The notes below the pieces were generated by a model that saw nothing but the letters and a program-made list of their open reading frames with translations, was not told the origin of the DNA and ran no database searches. Below are positions 26,355-38,044 of a DNA stretch of 64,000 bases, one piece after another; the stretch's first letter is position 1; each line of letters starts with the position of its first letter. The position numbers and the translations under genes were made by a program. Source of the stretch: Nitratireductor luteus (GTDB taxonomy: Bacteria > Pseudomonadota > Alphaproteobacteria > Rhizobiales > Rhizobiaceae); NCBI RefSeq assembly GCF_026162365.1, contig NZ_JAOANW010000007.1, positions 291,706 to 355,705 of the forward strand, in the 5' to 3' direction.

Positions 26355-26876
26355 ATGAACGAACAGGTCCAAACCGCGATACTCTTCGTCTGCCTGGGCA
26401 ATATCTGCCGCTCGCCCTTGGCCGAAGGTATCTTTCGCGCGGTCGCCGCCGAGCATGGAATGGCCGAGGCCTTCCATGTCGATTCGGCCGGCACCGGCGC
26501 CTGGCATGTCGGCTCCCCTCCCGATCCCCGTTCGGTCGCCATCGCCGCCGCCTATGGCATCGACATTTCCGCGCAACGCGCCCGCAAGGTCGATATCGCC
26601 GATTTCGGTCGCTTCGACCTGATCCTGGGCATGGACAATTCGAATGTGCGCAACCTCAGGCGCATGGCGCCAGAACACGCGCACCACCGCATCCACCTGT
26701 TCTCCAATATCGCCGGTAAAGGCCAGCGCGACGTGCCCGACCCCTATTATGGCGGCGAGGACGGCTTCTCCGAGGTCTACCGCATGATCCGCGAGGCGTC
26801 GGAAGCGCTGGTGGCAAAGTTGGCGGCGCGTGAAGGCTCCGCCTGGAGGAGCGGCCACGCTTCCTCGACGATATAA
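26355..26876 (+). CDS. Low-molecular-weight protein-tyrosine phosphatase
   Basis: A 173-residue phosphatase. The P-loop is [10 protein letters not shown] with catalytic Cys and Arg (C-X5-R-S), and the general acid Asp is in [13 protein letters not shown]. This is a true LMW-PTP, distinct from the arsenate-reductase relative near the window start. Start at 26355 is preferred (AAAGGA lies upstream); an in-frame ATG at 26325 is possible. The last 100 bases lie opposite the end of the convergent thpR gene. The target protein is unknown. Confidence 0.92.
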   Translation: MNEQVQTAILFVCLGNICRSPLAEGIFRAVAAEHGMAEAFHVDSAGTGAWHVGSPPDPRSVAIAAAYGIDISAQRARKVDIADFGRFDLILGMDNSNVRNLRRMAPEHAHHRIHLFSNIAGKGQRDVPDPYYGGEDGFSEVYRMIREASEALVAKLAAREGSAWRSGHASSTI

Positions 26877-27376
26877 GGCCCGCCGCCGATCGAATCGCGC
26901 GACGACATCAGCACGAAGCGCCCGACCTTGAAGGGCATCGCCGCGAAATTCCCGCGCGCTGACAGATAGGCCGCGACATCAGCCGGGTTGGCGTTGCGCA
27001 GCCGGGCAAGCGTCACATGGGGCGTGAACTTGCGGGGATCCGCCGGCAGGCCCAGCCGCTGGCAGATGCGCTCTATCTCACCCTGCAGCGCGTTGAGATC
27101 AGGGGAAGCTGCAACGCCGGCCCATATGGAATGCGGCTTCTTCTGCCCGAAGGCGCCAACGCCCGACAGCGTGAGCTGGAAGGAAGGGCGGCGCACCCGG
27201 TCTAGCGCATTGGCTATTTCGTCGGCCACGTGGCCTTCGACATCGCCCATGAACCGCAAGGTGAGATGATAGTTTTCGACATCGATCCAGCGGGCTCCCG
27301 GCAGACCGCCCCGCAACAGCGAGAGCGATAACGCGGCATCGCGCGGAATCTCGAGGGCGGTGAAAAGTCGCGGCAT
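26777..27376 (-). CDS. thpR: RNA 2',3'-cyclic phosphodiesterase
   Basis: Opens 2',3'-cyclic phosphates on RNA ends; first known as a 2'-5' RNA ligase. The 199-residue 2H-superfamily protein begins MPRLFTALEIP and has the paired motifs HLTL (His37) and HVTL (His120). The last 20 residues or so ([18 protein letters not shown]) lie beyond the usual domain and are read from DNA shared with the convergent phosphatase gene. Its context offers no RNA-repair partner. Confidence 0.92.
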   Translation of the reverse strand: MPRLFTALEIPRDAALSLSLLRGGLPGARWIDVENYHLTLRFMGDVEGHVADEIANALDRVRRPSFQLTLSGVGAFGQKKPHSIWAGVAASPDLNALQGEIERICQRLGLPADPRKFTPHVTLARLRNANPADVAAYLSARGNFAAMPFKVGRFVLMSSRDSIGGGPYIVEEAWPLLQAEPSRAANFATSASDASRIMR

Positions 27377-27458
27377 GGCAACCTCCTCGAATCTCTATGT
27401 CTGTCGCCAGCGAATCATCGATCCTGCTCGCGGGCAAGATATTTTTGCAGGCCGCCGT

Positions 27459-28130
27459 TCACGCGCCCTGTTTTTCCCCCGCAACTATGGGTTCCAGGAC
27501 AGGCAATATCCTCTCGACCATGACCTCCACCCCCTCGGCGTTCGGGTGCATGCCGTCCTCGAGCAGGAGCCCGCGATTGGCGGCCACCCCGTCGAGGAAG
27601 AACGGTATCAGCGGCACATCGTGGCGTTCGGCCAGGCGCGGATAGATGCCGTCGAAGGCTTGGCGGTACGCATCTCCCAGATTGGGCGCGGCCAGCATGC
27701 CAGCGAGCACCACGCCGATGCCGCGCTCCTTCAACCGTGAAATGATGGCGTCCAGGTTCTTCTCGCTCGAAGCCGGCGCGATGCCGCGCAGCATGTCATT
27801 GGCGCCCAGTTCGACGATCACCAGGTCCGCCTCATCCGGCACCGACCAGTCGAGGCGCGATAGCCCGCCGCTCGTCGTGTCGCCGGAAACCCCAGCATTG
27901 GCCACGCTCACATCGTGCCCTTTTTCCCGCAGCGCCGCCTCCAGCCGCTCGGGAAACCCCTCGCCCGGTCCGAGCTGGTAGCCGGCCATCAGGCTGTCGC
28001 CCAGACCGACGATCTGGAACGTTTCGGCGCGCGCCGGCAACGCCGCCGCAAGCACGAGCACCAGCCCGGCAAAGACCGATGACGCAATTTTGAGAGGAAA
28101 AAGCGACATGCGTCGTTTGAATGCCATCAT
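27459..28130 (-). CDS. GDSL/SGNH-family arylesterase (TesA-like)
   Basis: A periplasmic esterase or lysophospholipase of 223 residues. A signal peptide ends near ALPARAE. SGNH blocks are visible: GLGDSLMAGYQLGPGEGFPE with the catalytic Ser, the Gly of AGVSGDTT, ELGANDMLRG, and DGMHPNAEGVEVM with Asp and His. It is divergent from the ABC transporter genes at 28194 and 28915, the same arrangement as tesA next to ybbA-ybbP in E. coli, which supports a shared role in lipid or ester handling. Confidence 0.92.
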   Translation of the reverse strand: MMAFKRRMSLFPLKIASSVFAGLVLVLAAALPARAETFQIVGLGDSLMAGYQLGPGEGFPERLEAALREKGHDVSVANAGVSGDTTSGGLSRLDWSVPDEADLVIVELGANDMLRGIAPASSEKNLDAIISRLKERGIGVVLAGMLAAPNLGDAYRQAFDGIYPRLAERHDVPLIPFFLDGVAANRGLLLEDGMHPNAEGVEVMVERILPVLEPIVAGEKQGA

Positions 28131-28193
28131 GAAAATCCCATATCAACCGGATTGCGCGCACATATTAGGCCACACATATAGGACGTCCCGCCC

Positions 28194-28898
28194 GTGACTG
28201 AACCCGTTATCGAGCTTGAGAAGGTTTCTTTGCATCTGGGCGAGGGCGCCTCGGCGGTCCATGTCCTCAAGGAGGTCAGCCTGTCGGTGGAAAGTGGCCA
28301 TTCCACGGCCGTCGTCGGCCCTTCCGGTTCCGGCAAGTCGACGCTGCTGATGGTGATCGCCGGCCTGGAAAGCGTCGAGCGCGGCAGCGTCCGCGTCGCG
28401 GGGCAGGAACTGACAGGCTTGAGCGAAGACGCCGTCGCCGCCTTTCGCGGCCGCACCATCGGCATCGTTTTCCAGTCCTTCCACCTCATTCCCAATATGA
28501 CCGCGCTTGAAAACGTGGCCGTGCCGCTGGAACTGGCGGGCCATCCCGATCCGTTCGGCCTGGCCGCGAAGGAACTGGCCGCCGTCGGCCTGAAAGACCG
28601 GGTCACTCACTATCCGGGAGAGCTTTCCGGCGGCGAACAGCAGCGTGTCGCCATCGCCCGCGCGCTCGCCCCCGCTCCGGCCATCATGATAGCGGACGAA
28701 CCGACGGGTAATCTCGACCAGACGACCGGGCGCCAGATCGCCGACCTGCTCTTCGAAAAGGCCCGCGAACGCGGCACGACCCTGGTGCTGGTCACCCACG
28801 ATCCCAGCCTGGCAGAGCGTTGCGACACCCAGGTCGCCATGCGCTCGGGCCGCATCGAAACCATGCCCGAAGCGGCCCTTGCCGCCGATGCCGGCTGA
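28194..28898 (+). CDS. ABC transporter ATP-binding protein (YbbA/LolD class)
   Basis: A 234-residue ATPase of the MacB/LolD type. Walker A is GPSGSGKST near residues 43-51, the signature is LSGGEQQRVAIARAL, and Walker B is IMIADEPTGNLD. The start codon is GTG with AGGACG eight bases upstream. It precedes the large FtsX-type permease, and the divergent neighbour is a TesA-like esterase, so this is the YbbAP system, whose transported molecule is not established. Confidence 0.93.
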   Translation: MTEPVIELEKVSLHLGEGASAVHVLKEVSLSVESGHSTAVVGPSGSGKSTLLMVIAGLESVERGSVRVAGQELTGLSEDAVAAFRGRTIGIVFQSFHLIPNMTALENVAVPLELAGHPDPFGLAAKELAAVGLKDRVTHYPGELSGGEQQRVAIARALAPAPAIMIADEPTGNLDQTTGRQIADLLFEKARERGTTLVLVTHDPSLAERCDTQVAMRSGRIETMPEAALAADAG

Positions 28899-28914
28899 GC
28901 GGGGCCGGGCGGAT

Positions 28915-31545
28915 ATGAGCGGAACCGATGCCTCCACATTGACCGAAGGTACAGCCAAGGCGCGGTTCGCGCGCAAACCTGCTGGAAAAGGCGCCGGCCC
29001 GGCACTCGCCCTGCGTTTCGCCTTGCGCGAGATGCGCAGCGGCCTTTCCGGCTTCTTTATCTTCCTGGCCTGCATCACGCTCGGCGTCGCCGCCATCGGC
29101 GGCGTCAATTCGGTCGCCCAGGCGATCGGCGCCGGCGTGGCCACGCAGGGCCAGGAACTGCTGGGCGCCGACATCCGCTTCGAGTTGAACCAGCGCGAGG
29201 CCGACGACGCCGAGCGTGCCTGGCTGGAGAGCCTTGGAACAGTCGCCACCAGCGCCAATATGCGCTCCATGGCCCGCCTGCCCGACGCCTCCGACCAGGC
29301 GCTGGTCGAGGTCAAGGCAGTGGACGACGCCTACCCCCTTTATGGCGAACTGATAACGGAACCGCCGCTGCCGCTGGACCGGCTGCTGGAAGAGCGGGAC
29401 GGCGTGTACGGCGTGGCCGCACCCTCCCTCCTCTTCGAGCGCTTTGGCATCGGGATGGGCGACCGGCTGCTTCTGGGCAGCCAGGAATTCGAGCTTCGCG
29501 CCGAACTGGTTACGGAACCGGACGCCGTCTCCGACGGCTTCGGCTTCGCACCACGCTTCCTGACCTCATTAGAGGGGCTGCGGGCATCCGGACTGATCCA
29601 GCCGGGAAGCCTGGTCGAGCATGTCTACAAGATCCGCATCGGCGAAGACGCCAATGGAGGCGCCAGCGACGGTGAACTGAGGCAGCTCACCGAACAGGCC
29701 GGCGAGCGCTTTCCCGATGCTGGCTGGAGCATCCGCACGCGCCTCAACGCCGCTCCGGCGCTGTCGTCCAACATCGAGCGCTTTTCGCAGTTCCTGACTC
29801 TGGTGGGGCTGACCGCGCTCGTCGTCGGCGGTGTCGGCGTCGCCAACGCGGTTCGCGCCCATCTGGACGCCAAGCGCACTGTAATCGCCACGTTCAAGAG
29901 CCTCGGCGCCTCGGGCCGCTTTGTCGTCACCGTCTATCTTCTGCAGATCCTGATCATCGCGCTGGCCGGCATCGCTATCGGCCTCGTGCTGGCCGCGCTC
30001 ATGCCGTTCATGGCCAGCGCCGCGCTGGCCTCCGTGCTGCCGGTGCCCAGCCAGGCCGGCCTCTATCCGGATGCGCTCGGCCTTGCCGCCCTGTTCGGCC
30101 TGCTGACCACCCTCGCTTTCGCGCTTCTGCCGCTCGGCCACGCCCGCGATGTGCCCGCGACCGCGCTTTTCCGCGAAATGAGCATGAGCGGCAAGGGTTG
30201 GCCGCGTCTGTCCTACGTCGTTGCCGCAGGCGCTATTGTGGCCGCGCTTTGCGCATTGGCGATCTTCTATTCGGAGGAAAGGCGGATAGCCGCCATCTTC
30301 GTCGGGGCAACCATCGCCGCCTTCCTCATCCTGCGCGCGGTCGGCTGGCTGGTCCAGCGCATGGCGCGCGGCGCTCCACGCGTGCGCTCCACGGCCCTCA
30401 GGCTCGCCATCGGAAACATTCACAGGCCGGGCGCCCTCACGCCTTCGGTCGTGTTGTCGCTGGGGCTCGGCCTGACGCTGCTTGCCACGCTTGCGATGAT
30501 CGACGGCAATCTGCGCCGCCAGATATCGGGCAACCTGCCGGAGATCGCGCCGAACTTCTTCTTCGTGGACATCCAGTCGACGGAGGTTGATGGTTTCACC
30601 TCACTCGTGGAGAGCCGGTCCTCGCCCGAAGCCAAGCTCATCAAGGTGCCCATGCTGCGCGGCCGCATCACCGCCCTCAACGACACCAATGTCCGCGACA
30701 TGGAGATCCCCCCCGAAGGCGGCTGGGTGCTGCGCGGCGACCGCGGCATCACCTACGCCGTCAACCAGCCGGAAAACTCGACGTTGACTGAGGGCGAGTG
30801 GTGGCCGGCCGATTATGATGGCGAGCCGCTCGTCTCCTTCACCGCGGAGGAGGGGCGGGAGCTCGGCCTGGAACTGGGCGACACCATCACCGTCAACGTG
30901 CTCGGCCGCAGCGTCACCGCCAGGATCGCCAGCTTCCGGCAGGTGGAATGGGAGACCCTGGCCATGAATTTCGTCATGGTGTTTTCGCCCAACACCTTCG
31001 CCGGCGCCCCCCATGCCTGGCTCGCCACCCTGACCGACGAAGCGGCCACGAGCCAGGACGAATCGGCTTTGCTCAACGCGGTCACCCGGTCCTTCCCGAC
31101 CATCACCACCGTGCGCGTCAAGGATGCGCTGGACGTCATCAACCGCCTTGTCGCCCAGCTCGCGACAGCGATCCGGGCCGCCGCCGCCGTCGCGCTGATC
31201 GCCTCGGTGCTGGTTCTGTCCGGTGCGCTTGCCGCCGGAAACAGGGCCCGTATCCACGACGCCGTGGTCCTGAAGACCCTCGGCGCGACCCGGCGCACTC
31301 TCATCACGGCTTTCGCACTGGAATATATGCTGATCGGCTTGGCAACTGCGATCTTCGCGCTCGCCGCCGGCGGCCTGTCCGCCTGGTTCGTCGTCACCCG
31401 CATCATGACGCTGCCCTGGACCTTCTTGCCGGAGGTCGCGCTGTCGACCATCGTCATCGCGCTCGTCTTCACCGTCGGCGTCGGGCTGGTGGGCACCTGG
31501 CGCGTGCTCGGCCACAAGGCAGCGCCGGTGCTGCGCAACCTTTGA
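28915..31545 (+). CDS. FtsX-like ABC transporter permease (YbbP type)
   Basis: A large inner-membrane permease of 876 residues. There is a first membrane segment near residues 45-70 (GLSGFFIFLACITLGVAA), a periplasmic domain, two groups of FtsX segments with NRARIHDAVVLKTLGATRRT in the C-terminal one, and a second periplasmic domain between. The duplicated FtsX layout with about ten transmembrane segments is the YbbP type. The ATG at 28915 is chosen; in-frame starts at 28888 and TTG 28879 would overlap the ATPase gene. It works with the ATPase encoded just upstream. Confidence 0.92.
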   Translation: MSGTDASTLTEGTAKARFARKPAGKGAGPALALRFALREMRSGLSGFFIFLACITLGVAAIGGVNSVAQAIGAGVATQGQELLGADIRFELNQREADDAERAWLESLGTVATSANMRSMARLPDASDQALVEVKAVDDAYPLYGELITEPPLPLDRLLEERDGVYGVAAPSLLFERFGIGMGDRLLLGSQEFELRAELVTEPDAVSDGFGFAPRFLTSLEGLRASGLIQPGSLVEHVYKIRIGEDANGGASDGELRQLTEQAGERFPDAGWSIRTRLNAAPALSSNIERFSQFLTLVGLTALVVGGVGVANAVRAHLDAKRTVIATFKSLGASGRFVVTVYLLQILIIALAGIAIGLVLAALMPFMASAALASVLPVPSQAGLYPDALGLAALFGLLTTLAFALLPLGHARDVPATALFREMSMSGKGWPRLSYVVAAGAIVAALCALAIFYSEERRIAAIFVGATIAAFLILRAVGWLVQRMARGAPRVRSTALRLAIGNIHRPGALTPSVVLSLGLGLTLLATLAMIDGNLRRQISGNLPEIAPNFFFVDIQSTEVDGFTSLVESRSSPEAKLIKVPMLRGRITALNDTNVRDMEIPPEGGWVLRGDRGITYAVNQPENSTLTEGEWWPADYDGEPLVSFTAEEGRELGLELGDTITVNVLGRSVTARIASFRQVEWETLAMNFVMVFSPNTFAGAPHAWLATLTDEAATSQDESALLNAVTRSFPTITTVRVKDALDVINRLVAQLATAIRAAAAVALIASVLVLSGALAAGNRARIHDAVVLKTLGATRRTLITAFALEYMLIGLATAIFALAAGGLSAWFVVTRIMTLPWTFLPEVALSTIVIALVFTVGVGLVGTWRVLGHKAAPVLRNL

Positions 31546-31558
31546 ACAACGCGTTGTT
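31545..31558. promoter_or_regulatory. Perfect palindrome at the end of the permease gene
   Basis: AACAACGCGTTGTT is a perfect 14-bp palindrome that begins on the stop codon of the permease gene and extends to TTAAC. It lies about 190 bases before the Bax inhibitor-1 gene and may be a regulator site or part of a transcript end. The role is not known. Confidence 0.35.
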
Positions 31559-31745
31559 AACGCAATGATTCACCCTTCGCCGGCCACGGCCCGTTTCGGA
31601 CGATTCATCGGCTTTTGGATGTATAAAGGACTTGTCCTTGACACAAATCGACATCATATTTGACTGACGCATGCTGGACTCCCGCCAGCGGCGAGCGGTC
31701 GCGTGACCGACACCCGACGGGAGAGTAGCAAGAAAAGAGGAATAA

Positions 31746-32477
31746 ATGGCTGATCTTCGCAACTATCAGGCCCGCGTAGCGCCCAGCGCGCGCGCGGACG
31801 CGGCCATCGACGAGGGCCTGCGCGCCTATATGCTTCGGGTCTACAACCTGATGGCGCTCGGCCTTGCGATAACCGGCGTAGCCGCTTTCGCCACCGCGCA
31901 ATTGGCGATGACGAACCCGGCGTTCGCACAGGTAATGTATGGAAGCCCGCTGCGCTGGGTTGTCATGCTCGCGCCGCTGGGTCTGGTGTTTTTTCTGAGC
32001 GCTCGCATCCACAAGATGAGCGTGTCGGCCGCACAGACCTCCTTCTGGGTCTTTGCCGCCGTAATGGGACTGTCGCTGTCGTCGATCTTCCTCGTCTTCA
32101 CGGGCGAGAGCGTCGTGCGGGTGTTCTTCATCACCGCCGCCTCGTTCGGTGCGCTGTCGTTGTGGGGCTACACGACCAAGCGCGACCTGACAGGCATGGG
32201 CTCGTTCCTGTTCATGGGGCTGATCGGCCTGATCCTGGCCATGATCGTCAACATCTTCCTGGCATCCTCGGCGCTGCAGTTCGCCATCTCGGCGATCGGC
32301 GTTCTGATCTTTGCCGGGCTGACGGCCTATGACACCCAGCAGATCAAGGAAATGTACTACGAGGGCGACGATGCCGCTGTGTCCGGCCGCAAGGCCATCA
32401 TGGGCGCGCTGAGGCTCTATCTCGACTTCATCAACCTGTTCATGTTCCTGCTGCAGTTCCTCGGCAATCGCGAGTAA
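31746..32477 (+). CDS. Bax inhibitor-1/YccA-family membrane protein
   Basis: A 243-residue inner-membrane protein with about seven hydrophobic segments. The C-terminal LIFAGLTAYDTQQIKEMYYE is the BI-1 signature with the Asp that acts in calcium leak in structurally studied members, and RLYLDFINLFMFLLQFLGN closes the family fold. Bacterial relatives are linked to calcium leak and to FtsH control. It is a single-gene unit ended by a canonical terminator. Confidence 0.94.
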   Translation: MADLRNYQARVAPSARADAAIDEGLRAYMLRVYNLMALGLAITGVAAFATAQLAMTNPAFAQVMYGSPLRWVVMLAPLGLVFFLSARIHKMSVSAAQTSFWVFAAVMGLSLSSIFLVFTGESVVRVFFITAASFGALSLWGYTTKRDLTGMGSFLFMGLIGLILAMIVNIFLASSALQFAISAIGVLIFAGLTAYDTQQIKEMYYEGDDAAVSGRKAIMGALRLYLDFINLFMFLLQFLGNRE

Positions 32478-32510
32478 CCCGCCCAGGCGGTCCACACAGG
32501 TCAAAATCAC

Positions 32511-32542
32511 AAAGGGCGGCCTTCGGGCCGCCCTTTCCTTTT
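32511..32542 (+). terminator. Rho-independent terminator of the Bax inhibitor-1 gene
   Basis: A 10-bp stem (AAAGGGCGGC at 32511-32520 with GCCGCCCTTT at 32527-32536) and a CTTCGG loop, followed by CCTTTT. Confidence 0.93.
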
Positions 32543-32595
32543 GCGCGGACGCCTGTCATGAATAGAGCGATTCTAGAGCCATTCCCGCCGAGACC

Positions 32596-33180
32596 ATGTC
32601 CCCGACAACCAGCGACATATCCATCCGCCCGGCCGTTGCGGCCGACATTCCCGCCGTCACCCGCATCTATGCCCACGCCGTCGAGCACGGCACAGCGACC
32701 TATGAGCTCGAACCGCCGCCCGAATCGGAAATGGCCATGCGCATGGAGGCCCTGCAGGCGCAGGGCTATCCCTATCTGGTCGCCGAAAACGGAGAGCGCC
32801 GGCTGTTGGGCTATGCCTATGCCGGCCCCTTCCGCGCCCGCCGGGCCTACCGCTTCATCGTCGAGGATTCGGTCTATATCGACCCGCAGGCTCAGGGCCG
32901 CGGCGTCGGCCGGCTGCTCATGGAAGCGCTGATCGCCGAATGCCGGCGCCTGGGCTTCCGCCAGCTCATCGCCGTGATCGGCGACGGCACCAACCACCGC
33001 GCCTCCGTCCGCCTCCACGAGGTGACCGGCTTCGTCCATACCGGCGTTCTGAAAGGCAGCGGCTACAAGCACGGCAAATGGCTGGACACGGTCTTCATGC
33101 AGCTTGAGATGAACGGCGGCGACACCCTGCCGCCCGACCCCGATTCCCTACCCGAGCGCATCTTCCGGAAGAACCTGTAG
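32596..33180 (+). CDS. GNAT acetyltransferase, phosphinothricin N-acetyltransferase-like
   Basis: A 194-residue acetyltransferase resembling Pat/MnaT. It begins ISIRPAVAADIPAVTRIYAHAV, with the family block HGTATYELEPPPESEM, the acetyl-CoA loop YIDPQAQGRGVGRLLMEALI near residues 94-113, and VIGDGTNHRASVRLHEVTGF followed by KHGKWLDTVFMQ. Many relatives acetylate methionine sulfoximine or sulfone, so herbicide resistance should not be assumed. It follows a terminator and seems to be transcribed alone. Confidence 0.9.
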   Translation: MSPTTSDISIRPAVAADIPAVTRIYAHAVEHGTATYELEPPPESEMAMRMEALQAQGYPYLVAENGERRLLGYAYAGPFRARRAYRFIVEDSVYIDPQAQGRGVGRLLMEALIAECRRLGFRQLIAVIGDGTNHRASVRLHEVTGFVHTGVLKGSGYKHGKWLDTVFMQLEMNGGDTLPPDPDSLPERIFRKNL

Positions 33181-33193
33181 CGCGGGCGGAAGA

Positions 33194-33598
33194 TTACCGC
33201 CGCACCGCCTGCACCACGCGCAACTGTTTGTCGAAGACCGTCAACACGCGCGCCAGTTCCTGGCCGCGCTTCAGGACGATTCCCGCCGCCGAAACGACGG
33301 ACCAGGCGCCCTGTTTGCGCGCCAGTTTGGGATTCTTGACTATCTGGAACATCGGCACCTCGCTGGCCCGGCGGTAGACCGAAAAGACTGCCCGGTCCCT
33401 GAGGTGGTCTATGGCGTAATCCCGCCATTCCCCTGCCGCAACCATCTGCCCATAGAGGCGCAATATATGATCCAGTTCGCGCCGGTCGAATGTTACAGGC
33501 AGATCCAGGCGCGCGCGCCTGGCCTCCGTGAAGGGGATAAGATTCCCGGAATCTTCCCCATCCTCCCTGTTGCTTCCATATTCAGTCATCAGCCGCAT
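33194..33598 (-). CDS. DUF2794 domain-containing protein
   Basis: A conserved alphaproteobacterial protein of about 134 residues with the DUF2794 core (VTFDRRELDHILRLYGQMVAAGEWRDYAID, in part, and AVFSVYRRASEVPMFQIVK). It has no signal peptide or membrane segment. Function is unknown. The start at 33598 follows AGGGAC by about two bases; 33589 is also possible. An open extension to 33727 reads into a dispersed repeat and is not real. It converges with the GNAT gene at 33180. Confidence 0.85.
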   Translation of the reverse strand: MRLMTEYGSNREDGEDSGNLIPFTEARRARLDLPVTFDRRELDHILRLYGQMVAAGEWRDYAIDHLRDRAVFSVYRRASEVPMFQIVKNPKLARKQGAWSVVSAAGIVLKRGQELARVLTVFDKQLRVVQAVRR

Positions 33599-33686
33599 GC
33601 GTCCCTGTGACGATGTCATGAAGGAAAAGTGACGCGGCCAATGATGAAATGCAACCCCCGGAGCCCGGTCCGCCACGCAGCGCCAC

Positions 33687-33728
33687 AGCATCGGCCCGAA
33701 AATCGGGATGGGCTTTCGGGGCAGCACG
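33687..33728. repeat. Dispersed palindromic repeat, family A (copy 4, inverted)
   Basis: CAGCATCGGCCCGAAAATCG and the following GGGATGGGCTTTCGGGGC match the reverse complement of the copy at 41296-41340. It lies upstream of the DUF2794 gene. Confidence 0.65.
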
Positions 33729-33929
33729 ACCTGCAGATTCAGCAGTTTGCAGCGCCGGGCGACCTTTTAAATACGCCGCATAAAGCGCATCGATCGCTCA
33801 AGTGGCGAATGTCCACTTCGGCAAGGTTATACCGCTGCATTCACGAAAGAGGACACGGTGTCGGATATGGTGATCGGATGCCACATTCTCGCCGTCTTCT
33901 GTCCAAGCTGCCGCCTGATTTGAAAGCCA

Positions 33930-34105
33930 CGATCCCTTCGTTGCCTGAGACGGTTCGGTCCGGGCGCTGCTCCGTAACCCCAAGCCCCCCCGCCCACGGG
34001 GTCGTGACCGGATCGAACCAACTCCGGGCCTCCCAGGCCCGAATTTCAGAGCAACGATCCCAAATAGCGCCGGAGCTTGGCATCGCCAAACCGGCGCTTT
34101 TTTTT
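33930..34105 (+). ncRNA. Probable structured small RNA (6S-like layout) with terminator
   Basis: No coding gene occupies the plus strand here, yet the stretch folds well and ends in an ideal terminator. Pairs: TCGTTGC (33938-33944) with GCAACGA (34051-34057), and GGTTCGGTCCGG (33952-33963) with its G-U-tolerant complement at 34008-34019. Inside is ACCCC/GGGGT. On the 3' side of the bulge is a hairpin CGGGCCT-CCC-AGGCCCG (34025-34041). The closing stem, open bubble with CCTGAG on its 5' side, 3' hairpin and long terminal stem recall 6S RNA. I could not confirm a 6S consensus, and the 5' end and promoter are guesses. It lies between the divergent DUF2794 gene and the convergent DUF1223 gene. 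Confidence 0.55.
34067..34105 (+). terminator. Strong rho-independent terminator of the small RNA
   Basis: GCGCCGG (34067-34073) pairs with CCGGCGC (34091-34097), with an inner TTGG/CCAA stem, followed by eight T residues (34098-34105). No plus-strand protein gene ends upstream, so it must end another transcript. Confidence 0.9.
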
Positions 34106-34162
34106 GCACCTCTATAGCGAGCAGTGCCTATCCGGTTATCGGAGCCATTTTCAAAAAAGGGC

Positions 34163-34900
34163 TCAGCTACCCACGCGGACGGCACCCAGGATGGGCCCTG
34201 GCCGCCCGGACCTGTCCACCTTCTGCAGCAGCACGGCGCAATTGCCGCCCCATTTGGCAATCTCGCTCAGGGGCATCTCCAGCCGCATGGCTTCTCCGTG
34301 CCACATCCCGACGGTCCGGTATTCGGTAACGATGTTCCGGTATTCGATAGTACGGCCCGCATTCTCGCCCGCGCCGATGGACACGCGCTTGCGGGGCTCG
34401 TAATAGACGAGCACCACATGTGCATCTTTTGCATCGCCGACGGCCGGCCCGATGTCTATTGCCAAACTGCCGCCATCACCGTCTACGGCGATGTCGACAG
34501 CTTCGTCCGTATCGCGCTCGAGCGCCGCCAACACTGCCGGGCGTTTCGACCCTACCGCATGGGTGCGCCCGTTGATAACCGCCTGCGGCGTATAGACCGA
34601 ACTGCCGAGCACCTGCGCATAGGCGCGCTGGCGCGCCGTGTTTTCCGGCGAGGCCAGCTCATCCTTCCAGCCGAGATAGTCCCAATAGTCCACGTGGTAG
34701 GCGAGCGCCACCAGATCGTCGCGTTCTGCCAGCTCGGCGAGAAACGCGTCGGCCGGCGGGCAGGAACTGCAGCCCTGGCTGGTGAACAGCTCGACGACCG
34801 CGACCCGGTCGGCCGCCAACGCACCGATCGGCACAAGGGTAAGCGCCGTCAGCGCCAAAGCTGCCAGTTGCGCGCCGAGCGGCGCTTTGATGCGCTTCAT
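34163..34900 (-). CDS. DUF1223 thioredoxin-fold exported protein
   Basis: A 245-residue exported protein. The signal peptide MKRIKAPLGAQLAALALTAL continues to GALAAD. The mature part has VELFTSQGCSSCPPADAFLAE, a CSSC pair in a thioredoxin-like fold, and HVDYWDYLGWKDELASP, typical of DUF1223. It may act in periplasmic redox work. The start at 34900 is chosen because the signal peptide begins there. It is downstream of acnA on the same strand, but an acnA terminator separates them. Confidence 0.87.
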   Translation of the reverse strand: MKRIKAPLGAQLAALALTALTLVPIGALAADRVAVVELFTSQGCSSCPPADAFLAELAERDDLVALAYHVDYWDYLGWKDELASPENTARQRAYAQVLGSSVYTPQAVINGRTHAVGSKRPAVLAALERDTDEAVDIAVDGDGGSLAIDIGPAVGDAKDAHVVLVYYEPRKRVSIGAGENAGRTIEYRNIVTEYRTVGMWHGEAMRLEMPLSEIAKWGGNCAVLLQKVDRSGRPGPILGAVRVGS

Positions 34901-35029
34901 GATATCCGTTCCATGAATCTCCGTCCCGGAGCCCGCAACAAAGGTCTCCGCCTGTCGCAGGAATCGTAGCGACAATGCCGCTTCAATAGGAAGTCACGTT
35001 GCGGTGAAACTATTCTTCAGGCAAGCCCG

Positions 35030-35060
35030 AAAAAGGGCCGCCGGAAACCCCGGCGGCCCT
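35030..35060 (-). terminator. Rho-independent terminator of acnA
   Basis: A perfect 10-bp stem (GGGCCGCCGG at 35035-35044 with CCGGCGGCCC at 35050-35059). Read on the minus strand it is followed by TTTTTC. It lies about 30 bases beyond the acnA stop. Confidence 0.92.
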
Positions 35061-35088
35061 CACGAGATTCGATGGCTGACTCTCCGGC

Positions 35089-37785
<2,697 letters not shown>

Positions 37786-38044
37786 GGGCGATCCTATCTG
37801 GTCTGTTCATCCGAAACGGGAACGGACTCCTCCAGGCATCACGCGCGAAAGGTGCGGGTACGGTCATTTCCGCTGTCCGTTCCCAGCGTCCGGGCCGTTC
37901 AAGGCGGCGCGCGCGCGGGGTATCGGCACAAAGAGTTACACGCCGACCGCTGGCGTGGTTGTCCGGGATATAGAGAATTTCGTAAAAGACTTCCATACCG
38001 TCATTGGGCAAAACTGCAGCCCAGCAACAATTCAGGAAAACACT

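Noticed and set aside
28879..28914. Upstream TTG or ATG starts for the YbbP-type permease
   Set aside because: They overlap the ATPase gene and give no family-like residues, although ATG 28888 cannot be fully excluded.
33599..33727. N-terminal extension of the DUF2794 protein
   Set aside because: The added residues come from a family A repeat and have no ribosome site.
34008..34030. T-arm-like GGTTCGATCC on the minus strand, suggesting a tRNA
   Set aside because: Flanking bases do not form the T stem, acceptor stem or anticodon arm; the sequence is one side of the small-RNA stem.
33798..34109. Minus-strand open frame over the small-RNA region
   Set aside because: It has no ribosome site or family likeness and runs opposite a strong plus-strand terminator and stems.
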